From NCBI GenBank assembly GCA_023388635.1, contig JAEWFW010000043.1, positions 62,001 through 126,000 of the forward strand: a stretch of DNA of 64,000 nt, in the 5' to 3' direction. The DNA is from Bacillota bacterium (lineage in GTDB: Bacteria; Bacillota; Bacilli; Desulfuribacillales; Desulfuribacillaceae). The notes beneath the pieces are model-generated. The model worked only from the letters and a program-made list of their open reading frames with translations, made no database searches and was not told where the DNA came from. Shown one piece after another: positions 42,030 to 51,308 of the stretch. Position numbers and translations under genes: made by a program. Every line of letters begins with the position of its first letter. Position 1 is the first letter of the stretch.

Positions 42030-43226
42030 TTACCACGTAACATATTTAGAAGGATTGACATCCTTTCCGTTTTCATAAATTGTAAAATGCAAGTGCGGAC
42101 CTGTGACGTTTCCGGTGGCACCGGCTTTAGAGATCAACTGACCTTTTTTGACTGTCTGTCCTTCTTTTACAGCCAATTCACTGTTATGTCCATACAAACT
42201 CGTGATGCCGCTTCCGTGGTCAATAATCGCAGTCCAACCGAACCCACGCACCCAACCGGATAATATCACGACTCCGTCTTCTGTCGCATAAATCGGTGTG
42301 CCTGTCGAAGCTCGGAAATCGACTCCGTTATGCCATTCCGTTCTACCCGTACCAAACGGATTTTTACGGTTGCCGTAACCAGATGTCACAACCATGCTAT
42401 CTAGCGGCCAGCCAAAAATGCCTGTACCGGAATAAATTCTGCGATATTGCTGGACAACTTTGTTTAATTCACTAATCAATTTCTTTTGTTCCGCTTCCTC
42501 TTCATCCAGTAACTTGTTTAACTGCTCCCGGTCACTCGTTAAGGAGGATAATTGCACCTTTTGTTTGCGTTCCCGGTCAGAAAGCTCATTTTTCACAACT
42601 TCCGTCTGGGCATACAAATTTTGCAATTGCTGTCTATGTTCTTCTAATTCTGTCTTTTTGGCAAATATAATTTCACGGTCTTGTTTATTTTCGTTGAGAA
42701 TCCTACGATCCTGCTCAATAATCAAGTTCAGCGCTTCAAAACGATTGAGAAAATCGATAAAGCTATTGGAGCCTAGTAGAACCTCCAAATATGACACCTT
42801 ACCATTTTCATACATAGAGCGTACTCTCGATTTGAGCACATTATCTCGTTTTGCCACACGTTCTTCTGCCTGTTGGAGTTCGACAGTGGCAATTTGCTCT
42901 TTTGTCTGGGTCTCTTCAATTTGCAGCGTCAGATTTTCCAATTCCGCATCTTTCGACATAATCTCCGTCTCCAACAGCTTAATTTCAGAAGCCGTTGTGC
43001 GTTCCTGCTGCTTAACCTGATTAATATTCTGCTGCAATGTCTCGGATTTCTTCTTTGATTCTGCTTGTTTCTTCTTAATCGCTTCTTCCTGCTTGCGCAG
43101 CTCCGCTAGCTGTACATCGTCATTTGCCAATGCAACGGTCGCCGGAAATAGCAAACTGAACAATAGGGTGAGTGTGAACAATACAAGGACAGGGCGCTGA
43201 ATGTTTTTAATTGACTTTTTCTTCAT
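42030..43226 (-). CDS. Secreted coiled-coil M23 peptidase (EnvC-like)
   Basis: Exported murein hydrolase or hydrolase activator. Residues 1-35 form a signal peptide (MKKKSIKNIQRPVLVLF, cleavage near ALAND). Residues about 36-260 are heptad-rich coiled coil (Glu/Lys/Gln). The C-terminal M23 domain (about 280-398) has WHNGVDFRAS, LYGHNSEL and GPHLHFTIYE, so the Zn ligands are present and the enzyme may be active. It lies directly downstream of ftsEX, whose products control such coiled-coil hydrolases in other bacteria, so it is a likely FtsEX client. The binding site is GGGGAGG, 13 bases from ATG. Confidence 0.92.
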   Translation of the reverse strand: MKKKSIKNIQRPVLVLFTLTLLFSLLFPATVALANDDVQLAELRKQEEAIKKKQAESKKKSETLQQNINQVKQQERTTASEIKLLETEIMSKDAELENLTLQIEETQTKEQIATVELQQAEERVAKRDNVLKSRVRSMYENGKVSYLEVLLGSNSFIDFLNRFEALNLIIEQDRRILNENKQDREIIFAKKTELEEHRQQLQNLYAQTEVVKNELSDRERKQKVQLSSLTSDREQLNKLLDEEEAEQKKLISELNKVVQQYRRIYSGTGIFGWPLDSMVVTSGYGNRKNPFGTGRTEWHNGVDFRASTGTPIYATEDGVVILSGWVRGFGWTAIIDHGSGITSLYGHNSELAVKEGQTVKKGQLISKAGATGNVTGPHLHFTIYENGKDVNPSKYVTW

Positions 43227-43344
43227 TTATTCGACCGTGCCTCCCCACAATAATTCTCTATTTCTACTATACTAGACAGGCTTTTACAAGATAAGGGACT
43301 TTTTGACTAAATCTAGCATTTGTAACATTACTGACATTTACCGC

Positions 43345-44232
43345 TTACACTTTCAAGAATCGTCTGATGGACATGACGCTCCCTGTAACGCCGATCAACA
43401 CTCCCGTGCCTGATAATACGAGTGCCAACTGCCACATAAACGGGTGAAATGGCATCAAATCAAGGAAAAACAACCCCGCTGTTTGATATTTCAAAATCTG
43501 CGTATAACCGACAAGCAAAACGATAATCGGCACCAATGCGCCGATGAACCCCATTGTCATTCCTTCTAAAAAGAACGGCCAGCGGATAAACCAATTTGTC
43601 GCACCGCATAGTTTCATGATCTCTATTTCTTTGCGCCGTGCATAGATCGTCAGGCGAATCGTATTGGCGATCAAAAATAATGATGTAAATGCTAGACCGA
43701 TCGAAAATACTAAACCGACATTGCGGATAATCGATGTCACATTAAATAACATCTCTACCGTATCACGCCCGTATTTCACCTCTGCTACAAAAGGAATCTT
43801 TTCGATCTGTCCCGCCAACTCCCCGACGAGGCGAGGTTGAAAGCTTTTGACGTAAAAGGCGTCGCGCAAAGGATTTTCTGCCTCTAAACCATCCAGCACG
43901 CTGGCTTCTTGTCCGAGGTCTTCACGCAACAGCTCCAGCCCTTCTTCTTTCGGTATGAACAAAACTTCCTTGACATCATTCATCGAACGGAGCTTGGCGT
44001 CAATCGTTTCCACTTCTTTTTCATTTGCCAACTCATCTATAAACACACGTATTTCCACTTGTTCCTCTAACTGGCTCGCCATATAATTCACGTTCATTGC
44101 CAGCAATAAAAAGACGCCTAATATAAATAGGGAAACTGCCACCGCACCGACGGAAGCAATTGTCATCCAGGAGTTCCGAAACAAGTTTTTGAACCCTTCG
44201 CGAAAATGCCTGCCAATTGTGCTAGCTTTCAT
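43345..44232 (-). CDS. ftsX: Cell-division ABC transporter permease FtsX
   Basis: Four-helix membrane partner of FtsE; the complex uses ATP to activate wall hydrolases rather than to transport. The 295-residue product begins MKASTIGRHFREGFKNLFRN. Helices lie near 25-47, 170-195, 220-250 and 262-288, with the large extracellular loop (about 50-165) between the first two. The start is ATG 44232, inside the ftsE 3' end (overlap 11 bases), with GGGGAGGG upstream. Followed 118 bases later by its probable client M23 gene. Confidence 0.96.
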   Translation of the reverse strand: MKASTIGRHFREGFKNLFRNSWMTIASVGAVAVSLFILGVFLLLAMNVNYMASQLEEQVEIRVFIDELANEKEVETIDAKLRSMNDVKEVLFIPKEEGLELLREDLGQEASVLDGLEAENPLRDAFYVKSFQPRLVGELAGQIEKIPFVAEVKYGRDTVEMLFNVTSIIRNVGLVFSIGLAFTSLFLIANTIRLTIYARRKEIEIMKLCGATNWFIRWPFFLEGMTMGFIGALVPIIVLLVGYTQILKYQTAGLFFLDLMPFHPFMWQLALVLSGTGVLIGVTGSVMSIRRFLKV

Positions 44233-44908
44233 AGCTGTACCCTCCCCGGCGTTCGTCACGGCATATGACCCCATCTTCAAAAGCGAGCACCCGCTTCTTC
44301 GCACTGTTGACTATTTCCTTGTTATGCGTTGCCATAATTACGGTCGTACCGCGGTAGTTGATATCTTCCAACAATCTGACGATTTCCCAGGAAGTCTCCG
44401 GATCGAGATTCCCTGTAGGTTCGTCGGCGATAATAATCGCCGGATGATTGACGAGCGCCCGCGCAATCGATACACGCTGCTGCTCACCACCAGACAGTTC
44501 GTTTGGCTTAGAATCTTCCTTTCCCTTTAGTCCCACTTGCTGCAATATTTCCATTACCCGCTTATGTATCTGCTTCTTCGGTGTTTCTACTACTTCCAAG
44601 GCAAACGCCACGTTTTCATAAGCTGTGAGATTCGGCAACAGCTTGAAATCCTGAAACACGACACCGATCGTGCGCCGAATCATCGGAATTTGCCTCGCTC
44701 TGATTTTATCGACATTGAAATTATTGACAAAGATTGCACCCTTGGTCGGTTTTTCTTCTCTATATAAAATTTTTATGAACGTCGATTTCCCTGCTCCGCT
44801 GGGACCGACAACATATACGAATTCTCCTTTATTTATTTTTACATTGACTCCACGCAGTGCATGCACACCATTACTGTATGTCTTCCATACGTCGTATAGT
44901 TCAATCAT
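44222..44908 (-). CDS. ftsE: Cell-division ATP-binding protein FtsE
   Basis: ABC ATPase of the FtsEX complex. 228 residues with Walker A GPSGAGKST (about 35-43), Q-loop VVFQDFKLLPN, signature LSGGEQQRVSIARA, Walker B IIIADEPTGNLD and the switch His in MATHNKEIV. The ATG has AAAGGAG upstream. It is the first gene of ftsE-ftsX with its own promoter at 44999-45027. Confidence 0.97.
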   Translation of the reverse strand: MIELYDVWKTYSNGVHALRGVNVKINKGEFVYVVGPSGAGKSTFIKILYREEKPTKGAIFVNNFNVDKIRARQIPMIRRTIGVVFQDFKLLPNLTAYENVAFALEVVETPKKQIHKRVMEILQQVGLKGKEDSKPNELSGGEQQRVSIARALVNHPAIIIADEPTGNLDPETSWEIVRLLEDINYRGTTVIMATHNKEIVNSAKKRVLAFEDGVICRDERRGGYSYES

Positions 44909-44998
44909 ATAATAAATACTCCTTTTGAATGCTAGGTATGTGATTTTATTGGACTTGTTTTTCTAACTCTACTCACTGACTCTTTTGCTCACTCTAAG

Positions 44999-45027
44999 TG
45001 TATATTTATTCGACATATTTCTCGCAA
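44999..45027 (-). promoter_or_regulatory. ftsEX promoter, TTGCGA-17-TATACA
   Basis: Minus strand TTGCGA at 45022-45027, a 17-base spacer and TATACA at 44999-45004. It lies between the yaaR terminator and ftsE. Confidence 0.65.
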
Positions 45028-45050
45028 AACCTGCTATCAATTTGAAAACA

Positions 45051-45100
45051 AAAAAGCTCGGAAGACCGACTTCTAATCGTCACCTGTCTGTTTCCGAACC
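45051..45100 (-). terminator. Terminator after the fliS-hag-yaaR unit
   Basis: On the minus strand TCGGAA (45092-45097) pairs with TTCCGA (45058-45063), extended by GAC/GTC pairs around a long loop, then TTTTTT. Confidence 0.8.
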
Positions 45101-45147
45101 TCTTGATCACTGATTCCATGCGAAAAACCGCGTAGATTGTCAAATGA

Positions 45148-45585
45148 TTACGTATAAATATTTACCAGCAATCCCTTAATTTCTCCAACTAACGACAAAA
45201 CTTCCAAGCCCTTTTTCTGCTGATCAAGTACAGCGTCCGTGACTTCCAGTAATTTCTTATCGACTTCCTTGATGATTTTGTATACTTTACTGCGCCCGCG
45301 ACGGTTAAATCCTTGGCGTTCTTCCAATTTTAAACCGAATTTAACGGCATCGTCCATCATTTCTTTGACGAGTTTCTTAAATTTATTGAGATCTTCAACT
45401 GTGCGATGTTCAGCCAAGCGTTCTCCCTGCTTACCGATTTCCAATAGGCGCTGATTGAATTTTTCAACTTGCGCCGCATCGCGTTTCTGTGTCATAATCT
45501 CCGTAAAATTTGTTTTTTCCGTCACACCATCGGCTTTCGCCGCTGCTTTCGCCATCTCAGCACGTTGCACGCGATTGACTTCCAT
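45148..45585 (-). CDS. YaaR family protein (DUF327)
   Basis: Conserved Bacillota protein of unknown function, often near flagellar or division genes. The 145-residue product is helical and highly charged. Typical stretches are FTEIMTQKRDAAQVEKFNQR, EIGKQGERLAEHRTVEDL and YKIIKEVDKKLLEVTDAVLD. ATG 45585 is seven bases after GGTGG, while ATG 45591 almost touches it, so the inner start is chosen. It follows flagellin by 38 bases and ends the unit that starts at a sigma-D-like promoter, which suggests a motility link. Confidence 0.85.
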   Translation of the reverse strand: MEVNRVQRAEMAKAAAKADGVTEKTNFTEIMTQKRDAAQVEKFNQRLLEIGKQGERLAEHRTVEDLNKFKKLVKEMMDDAVKFGLKLEERQGFNRRGRSKVYKIIKEVDKKLLEVTDAVLDQQKKGLEVLSLVGEIKGLLVNIYT

Positions 45586-45623
45586 ATTCATTCCACCTTT
45601 ATTGAGCGACTGTATGCGCTATC

Positions 45624-46466
45624 CTATTGGAGGAGCTGCAATACTCCCTGTGGCAATTGATTCGCCTGGGCGAGCATCGCCGTGGCTGCCTGATTGATGA
45701 TATTGTTCCGAGTAAATTCCGTCATTTCCTGTGCCATATCGGAGTCACGAATACGAGATTCTGCCGAAGTCAAATTTTCTCTGGCGACAGCTAGATTGTT
45801 CATCGTGTATTCCAAACGGTTCTGCATCGCCCCCATTTTTGAACGTTGAGACGATACTGCCTCGATTGCTTCTTGGGCACGGGTAATCGACTGGTTTGCC
45901 GCAATACGTGAAGTTACATCAAGTTTCCCACCAGGACTTCCACTGCCAATTCCTAATTGAGCCGAACTCATCTCGCTGATTATCATTTCTACACCTTGGT
46001 TTGCGTTGGCACCGATTTGCAGATACAGTCCACTTCCTACAGTACCAAAAGAACCATTTAATAACTGCTTGCCGTTAAATTGTGTATTCGATGCGACATC
46101 GTCAATAGATTGAAGTAATTGATCAATTTCTTCTTGAATTTCCAAACGGTCAGAATCTTCATATGTTTCATTCGATGCCTGTACTGCCAATTCACGCATT
46201 CTTTGCAGCATCTCATGTACGTTTGCCAATGCACCCTCTGCCGTTTGCAGTAGTGATATGCCATCCAATGTATTGCGTTCAGCCATGCCCAAGCCACGGA
46301 TTTGACCGCGCATTTTTTCAGAAATTGCCAGCCCTGCCGCGTCGTCCGCCGCACGGTTAATCCGCATTCCGGAAGACAAGCGTTCAAGGTTTTTCGATGT
46401 TTTAAATTGGTTTCTACTCATATTGTTGTATGCATTTAATGCTTGAATATTGTTATTGATTCTCAC
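45624..46466 (-). CDS. hag: Flagellin
   Basis: Flagellar filament subunit. The 280-residue length means a compact flagellin with D0/D1 helices and little surface-exposed variable region. The N terminus RINNNIQALNAYNNMSRNQF and RINRAADDAAGLAISEKMR are diagnostic, as is the C-terminal part with ENLTSAESRIRDSDMAQEM and the end AQANQLPQGVLQLLQ. The start is GTG 46466, eight bases after AGGAGG. It lies 18 bases downstream of fliS, probably co-transcribed from the sigma-D-like promoter at 47058. Confidence 0.97.
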   Translation of the reverse strand: MRINNNIQALNAYNNMSRNQFKTSKNLERLSSGMRINRAADDAAGLAISEKMRGQIRGLGMAERNTLDGISLLQTAEGALANVHEMLQRMRELAVQASNETYEDSDRLEIQEEIDQLLQSIDDVASNTQFNGKQLLNGSFGTVGSGLYLQIGANANQGVEMIISEMSSAQLGIGSGSPGGKLDVTSRIAANQSITRAQEAIEAVSSQRSKMGAMQNRLEYTMNNLAVARENLTSAESRIRDSDMAQEMTEFTRNNIINQAATAMLAQANQLPQGVLQLLQ

Positions 46467-46484
46467 AGAAATTCCTCCTAAATT

Positions 46485-46949
46485 CTAATTTTTGACGTCT
46501 AAATTTTTCACATCGTGCCCATTGTTAAAATCCGCCTGATCATCATATCCAACTTTTCTCTTCTTTACGGCAACACCGCTGTGAGCAGTATCCATCGCCT
46601 GTTTCCAGCCATCGGACAACCGACGTACAATCAAAAAAATTTCGTCAAAAACAGTAATTTCCTTATGTATTGCCGCCTCCATAATCTTCTTAACCAAGTA
46701 TTCGTACAAAACATGCAACTGGTCGGCAATAATTCCCGCTTCGTAGTTGATGCCGGCTCCCAACCGTTCGACAATATCGTTGGCACGCTTACACTTTTCA
46801 TTAACCATTGCATAATCCTTGCCCTCGACAGCTTGCCGGGCTGCGAGCAGATTTTCCTCCAATGCTTGGTATAACAGCATCGTGATTTCTTCCGGTTTCT
46901 TCTGATAGAGCTCTTCTTTAGTGATTTCCGCTATGTTCGTTTGCTTCAA
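46485..46949 (-). CDS. fliS: Flagellin export chaperone FliS
   Basis: Chaperone that binds the flagellin C terminus before export. The 154-residue product shows the family core KPEEITMLLYQALEENLLAA, then RANDIVERLGAGINYEAGII and LHVLYEYLVKKIMEA. The C-terminal 30 residues (SGVAVKKRKVGYDDQADFN) form a longer tail than usual. I chose TTG 46949 because GGAGGTG lies eight bases before it; a frame to 46970 contains that site. It precedes flagellin, the reverse of B. subtilis where fliS follows fliD. Confidence 0.9.
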   Translation of the reverse strand: MKQTNIAEITKEELYQKKPEEITMLLYQALEENLLAARQAVEGKDYAMVNEKCKRANDIVERLGAGINYEAGIIADQLHVLYEYLVKKIMEAAIHKEITVFDEIFLIVRRLSDGWKQAMDTAHSGVAVKKRKVGYDDQADFNNGHDVKNLDVKN

Positions 46950-47057
46950 AAAATATTGCACCTCCAACAAACCACGTAGACATCCCTGTATATATTCCCA
47001 TCCCTGATTATTCGCTAACTTTCACATATTTCAATTATCATTGATTACATACTATCA

Positions 47058-47084
47058 TTATCGACAGGCATCTGAAAATATTAA
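47058..47084 (-). promoter_or_regulatory. Sigma-D-like promoter of fliS-hag-yaaR
   Basis: Minus strand TTAA (47081-47084), 15 bases, then GTCGATAA (47058-47065). The B. subtilis sigma-D consensus is TAAA-N15-GCCGATAT, so the match is 9 of 12 at the right spacing. Confidence 0.7.
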
Positions 47085-47102
47085 TCAATTTCATAATTTT
47101 CC

Positions 47103-47396
47103 TTAGGAGTTTTCGATTTCTTCCAGCATAATCAACACTTCTGCAATCACATGGTATAGCTGAGGGGGAACATTGGCGCCAAGGTCCATGTCAATCAAAT
47201 CACTGACGAGCGAAGCATCCTCTTGCATTGGTACATCATTGTCTTTCGCCAAATCTAAGATTCTTCTGGCAATCGCCCCTCGACCGTGAGCGACGACGAC
47301 CGGGTTGTCATCTTCGCCGTCCTTATAGCGCAGAGCGACAGCCGATGGACCTTCTAATTCGCGTTTCTTTTTCAAATTAAAATGTTTCTGGATCAT
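47103..47396 (-). CDS. FlhB-like C-terminal domain protein (FlhX/YlqH type)
   Basis: A 97-residue protein equal to the cytoplasmic domain of the flagellar export gate protein FlhB, without its membrane part. Seen are AVALRYKDGEDDNPVVVAHG (corresponding to the region after the FlhB autocleavage site), ARRILDLAKDNDVPMQED and the conserved end NVPPQLYHVIAEVLIML. The NPTH cleavage motif itself is absent. It overlaps the FliK-like gene by four bases (ATGA), the same pair as ylqG-ylqH in B. subtilis. It may substitute for or modulate FlhB in switching export specificity. Confidence 0.88.
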   Translation of the reverse strand: MIQKHFNLKKKRELEGPSAVALRYKDGEDDNPVVVAHGRGAIARRILDLAKDNDVPMQEDASLVSDLIDMDLGANVPPQLYHVIAEVLIMLEEIENS

Positions 47397-49723
47397 ATCT
47401 TAAAATCAAATCCTCTCTTTGGAGCGTATTTCTTTTCCTCCGAAGATGATGTTGGCAATGTCTGCTCGCCCCGATCACTTTTCACGTTGCCAGGCTGTTT
47501 GTTTTTTTCAATGGTAGGTTCCGACAATGGAGCAAATTTAACACCTTGCATGTGGTATCCCAGTTCGCCCAATTGGTTCGTAAAACGCTCCAGATGCGGT
47601 GCGAACAACCGCTGCACCCCATGGGTATCATTCTTTACTGTGACAGCTATTCTGCGGTTCGCGACGGCAATCTGTATCCCTGTCTCGCCAATTTTCTTCG
47701 TATCCATCAGAAAATATAAGCTGCAATTCTCCCAATCGATTTTGTCTGCTTTGCTCTTGCCGTTGACAAACACCTTAATATTTTCCACTTGCTCCTTCAA
47801 GATCACCGGCAGAGACAATATCATTGACTGCATCGCCGAGTTTCCGTCAAATTTGCCAAGCAATTGCTGTCCTGTCAATTGCGTCATTGTCTGCTCTGCG
47901 GCTTGCTGTCCGCCACCTTTGGCAAGTTGACCGCTTTTCATCCATTCCAGCAACAGCGATTTCAGATTATGCCGATTATCTGAAAATTGCTCTTCTTGGC
48001 TACGGCTGGTAGCCTGTAGATTCTCCCATGTGTTGCGATCAAATATTTTCTGTAATTGTTCGAATTTATGCTGAATCTCCGGGGACATTCCTGTCTTTGG
48101 AGCCTGGAGATATGTCTGTAATTCCTGTAAAATCGGCTGCACATTCTCCCCTTGCCGAACCCCATTGAGCAGTTGAGCAAACAGTTGGGTCAATGGTATC
48201 GACGCCGATGTTTGCGCTGCTAGGCGAGTAGATGCCGTTTGATCTTGTGCCCCTTGATTCCCTTGCTTGTTAAGCATGCTCTGAATATCATCGGTAATTT
48301 TTGTTACAAGTGCCTGTAGTAGCTCTCGTTCTTGGGGGGTGAGATTTTGCAACATCGAGTTCAGCCCATCCGTTGCCACCTGAGGTGTATTTCCCTGCCG
48401 AGCACTCATTTGTTGCTGCACACTCGTTTGCTGAACATTCGCTTGATCGGACAACTGTGCCACCAATCTCTGGGCGACCTCGCTCTCATGGTTGAGCCCT
48501 AAGCCACGTAGCAAATCGTAAATCTCGCGTCCGGATGTTTGATCATTGACAGGCAAGCTATATCGATCAAGTGCCTGACTGAGTTGTTGTTCTGCCGGTT
48601 GGCGCAAATACTCCAATTGTTTTTGACTCTCGACGACAAACCGCTGCACACGATCCGCCGTCGGCTGCCATTTTAAATTGGCGATACTGTTGCGCACGTC
48701 TTCAACCAATTTTGCCGCTTCCTGCTGTTTTCCTGCTTCCAGCAACGAGCGCGCTTCCGCCATTTGCGAGCTCGCTTTCATTAAAATCTTCTCTGTCTTC
48801 ATATCGGTAAACAACAACATATCGCTTTTCAGCAATGTTTTGTCAAGCATTTGGATCGTCGGCTCAATCATCCGCAACGCAAGCTGTGAAGAATTGCGTG
48901 CGCCCGTTTCTAACAATCTGCCGATATTGTCCAAATTCCGTGTCAATTCCTTACGCAAATCTCTAAATTCATTGCCGACCTCTGCCATTTTCTTTGTGAC
49001 AACACTGACGAGAAAATCTTTAGTGCGCAAATTTCCCATCGTCTGCAACAATTCATGATCGCGATAAGAACTGCCGAGCGCACTCGCCGAATCCCTGATA
49101 AGCGTTTGAAATTGTTCTTGTAACTGCTGCAGCGAATCCGCAACCGTACTCCCATACAACGCCTCATGAATCGCCACTAAATGTGCTTGCGAGATTTGTG
49201 AGTGCTTCGCCAAGGCTGTTTTCAAAGTATCTAATTTGTTTTCTAAACTGTTCAGTGACTGAATATAGGATGCGTTTTGTCGATTGGCATCCCAATGCTT
49301 TTCGATAAATCCCCTGACTTCGTTAATCACTTCTCTTGACAGAGGAATTCTCGCTTCCGCCAGCACTTGCAACGCCTGGCGCAATTCAGGAGTCAGTCGC
49401 TCACCCATACTCTGCGCAATCTGCTTCATCTCAGCTTCTGATAATTGATTCGATGCGCCCGACGGCATTTTCGGCGATTCTTCCACAACGCGAACAGCTA
49501 CACTCTGCCCCGATGTATCGCGTATCTCAACTAACGCCCGGCTGCCTTCCGGCGGCACCTTTCCTTCAAAAACCGCATGTACTTCTTTCCCGCGAACAGA
49601 TACGATAGCTTCTTGGTCTGATAAACGTTCTTTGATGGTCGTCGTAACCACCTGACCGGAACGCAGATCACTCTTCTGCTCTGAACTTTTTGCACCTACT
49701 GGAATTTGATTGCCTATCTCCAT
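47393..49723 (-). CDS. FliK-like hook-length control protein
   Basis: Large protein of 776 residues. The N-terminal 80 residues form a beta-rich section (QVVTTTIKERLSDQEAIVSV). A long Gln-rich helical middle follows (about 90-620). The C-terminal FliK/Flg_hook domain (about 640-745) contains IKVFVNGKSKADKIDWENC, LYFLMDTKKIGETGIQI and QLGELGYHMQGVKF. It resembles YlqG, which sits with the FlhB-like gene outside the main flagellar operon. A sigma-D-like promoter lies upstream at 49821. Whether it sets hook length or acts elsewhere is not decided by sequence. Confidence 0.82.
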   Translation of the reverse strand: MEIGNQIPVGAKSSEQKSDLRSGQVVTTTIKERLSDQEAIVSVRGKEVHAVFEGKVPPEGSRALVEIRDTSGQSVAVRVVEESPKMPSGASNQLSEAEMKQIAQSMGERLTPELRQALQVLAEARIPLSREVINEVRGFIEKHWDANRQNASYIQSLNSLENKLDTLKTALAKHSQISQAHLVAIHEALYGSTVADSLQQLQEQFQTLIRDSASALGSSYRDHELLQTMGNLRTKDFLVSVVTKKMAEVGNEFRDLRKELTRNLDNIGRLLETGARNSSQLALRMIEPTIQMLDKTLLKSDMLLFTDMKTEKILMKASSQMAEARSLLEAGKQQEAAKLVEDVRNSIANLKWQPTADRVQRFVVESQKQLEYLRQPAEQQLSQALDRYSLPVNDQTSGREIYDLLRGLGLNHESEVAQRLVAQLSDQANVQQTSVQQQMSARQGNTPQVATDGLNSMLQNLTPQERELLQALVTKITDDIQSMLNKQGNQGAQDQTASTRLAAQTSASIPLTQLFAQLLNGVRQGENVQPILQELQTYLQAPKTGMSPEIQHKFEQLQKIFDRNTWENLQATSRSQEEQFSDNRHNLKSLLLEWMKSGQLAKGGGQQAAEQTMTQLTGQQLLGKFDGNSAMQSMILSLPVILKEQVENIKVFVNGKSKADKIDWENCSLYFLMDTKKIGETGIQIAVANRRIAVTVKNDTHGVQRLFAPHLERFTNQLGELGYHMQGVKFAPLSEPTIEKNKQPGNVKSDRGEQTLPTSSSEEKKYAPKRGFDFKI

Positions 49724-49820
49724 CTATGTTCACCAACTTCACATATATTCTCTCATATTGATTGCCGTTTGTAATTTTCCTATCACGCTGTTTGCAATTC
49801 TTATCGTGCTATTTTTTATA

Positions 49821-49847
49821 TTATCGGCATATTGGCGAAATATTTTA
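49821..49847 (-). promoter_or_regulatory. Sigma-D-like promoter of the fliK-like gene
   Basis: Minus strand TAAA (49844-49847), exactly 15 bases, GCCGATAA (49821-49828); 11 of 12 consensus positions match. It lies about 100 bases before the start. Confidence 0.82.
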
Positions 49848-49865
49848 GGGCTCTAAACACAACAT

Positions 49866-49904
49866 AAAAAGGCGCCTGTCTGAAAAACAGATTGGCACCT
49901 TTTA
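49866..49904 (-). terminator. Terminator after argH
   Basis: AAAAGGCGCCTGTCTG at 49867-49882 pairs with 49888-49903 (two mismatches). T-rich sequence follows on the minus strand. It closes the arginine cluster. Confidence 0.92.
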
Positions 49905-49918
49905 TCATTAATGATCTC

Positions 49919-51292
49919 TTAATCGTTTAATAGTTGCTTCGCTTTGTCTATCGCTTTTAAAACTTGTTCCTTTGCCGTTCCGCCGTGAACGTTTCGTGCA
50001 TTGACGACGTTCTGTGGATTGACTACATCGTATACATCAAATTCGAACAAGTTGGAAAACTGTCGGTATTCGTCCATTGTCAAATCAGGTAAAAACTTTC
50101 CGCCCTGAATACAGTAAAGAACGATCTTGCCGATAACCTCATGGGCGTCACGGAAAGGCAGCTGCTTACGCACCAGATAGTCAGCCAAATCGGTGGCATT
50201 GGCAAAATCCTGATTAACCGTCTTCTTTAAGACATCCTCATTGACCTTCATCGTATCGATCATCGGTGCAAACAACAGCAATGACATTTTCAGCGTATCG
50301 ACGACGTCGAACATGCCCTCTTTGTCTTCTTGCAAGTCTTTGTTATACGCCAAAGGCAACGATTTCATCACTGTGAGCATCGACATCAAGTGACCATAAA
50401 CACGCCCCGTTTTACCGCGAACCAATTCCGCCACATCGGGATTTTTCTTCTGTGGCATGATGCTGCTGCCGGTACAAAAAGCATCGTCCAGTTCAATGAA
50501 CTGAAACTCTGTGCTCGACCACAAAATCAATTCTTCGCAAAAACGTGACAAGTGCATCATCGCAATCGAAGCTGACGATAAGAACTCTAATATATAGTCA
50601 CGGTCACTGACTGCGTCTAAACTGTTTTCATATATCTTAGAAAAGCCCAACTGATCAGCGACAAACTGTCTGTCAATCGGAAACGTCGTGCCAGCCATAG
50701 CACCGGCTCCCAGAGGCAGAATATCCGCCCGCTGCAAAACTCCTTCAAAGCGCTCAACATCGCGCTGAATCATCCAGAAATACGCCATCATGTGATGCGC
50801 GAACAATATTGGCTGCGCCCGCTGCAAATGCGTGTATCCGGGAATAATCGTATCAATATGAGCCTCTGCTTTGCCGACAAGCACCTGCTGCAATCCTTTG
50901 AGCAATTCAATAATCTCACGCACACGGCGGCACAAATACAAATGCATATCCGTAGCTACTTGGTCATTGCGACTGCGGCCAGTGTGCAGCTTACCGCCCA
51001 CAGCTCCGATTTCCTCAATCAGGGCTTTTTCAATATTCATATGCACATCTTCATCGCTGACGGAGAAGGTAAATTCGCCTTTTTCAATCCGCTGACGGAT
51101 AATGAACAGCCCTTCTTTAATCTTCTGTGCATCATCCGCTGGAATAATTGCTTGTTTGCCCAACATCGTCACATGGGCAATACTGCCTTCAATATCTTCC
51201 ATCGCTAATTTTTGGTCAAACGTCACCGAAGCCGTAAATTCATCGACTAGTTTATGGGTTGATTTTGTAAACCTGCCGCCCCATAGTTTCAT
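49919..51292 (-). CDS. argH: Argininosuccinate lyase
   Basis: Splits argininosuccinate into arginine and fumarate, the last step of the pathway. Member of the fumarase/aspartase superfamily, 457 residues. It begins MKLWGGRFTKSTHKLVDEF. HTGRSRNDQVATD, GYTHLQRAQPI and the catalytic-Ser loop GSSIMPQKKNPD are present. ATG is preceded by AAGGGG. It follows argG by 16 bases and ends at a strong terminator. Confidence 0.98.
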   Translation of the reverse strand: MKLWGGRFTKSTHKLVDEFTASVTFDQKLAMEDIEGSIAHVTMLGKQAIIPADDAQKIKEGLFIIRQRIEKGEFTFSVSDEDVHMNIEKALIEEIGAVGGKLHTGRSRNDQVATDMHLYLCRRVREIIELLKGLQQVLVGKAEAHIDTIIPGYTHLQRAQPILFAHHMMAYFWMIQRDVERFEGVLQRADILPLGAGAMAGTTFPIDRQFVADQLGFSKIYENSLDAVSDRDYILEFLSSASIAMMHLSRFCEELILWSSTEFQFIELDDAFCTGSSIMPQKKNPDVAELVRGKTGRVYGHLMSMLTVMKSLPLAYNKDLQEDKEGMFDVVDTLKMSLLLFAPMIDTMKVNEDVLKKTVNQDFANATDLADYLVRKQLPFRDAHEVIGKIVLYCIQGGKFLPDLTMDEYRQFSNLFEFDVYDVVNPQNVVNARNVHGGTAKEQVLKAIDKAKQLLND

Positions 51293-51308
51293 ATCTTCAA
51301 CCCCTTAT

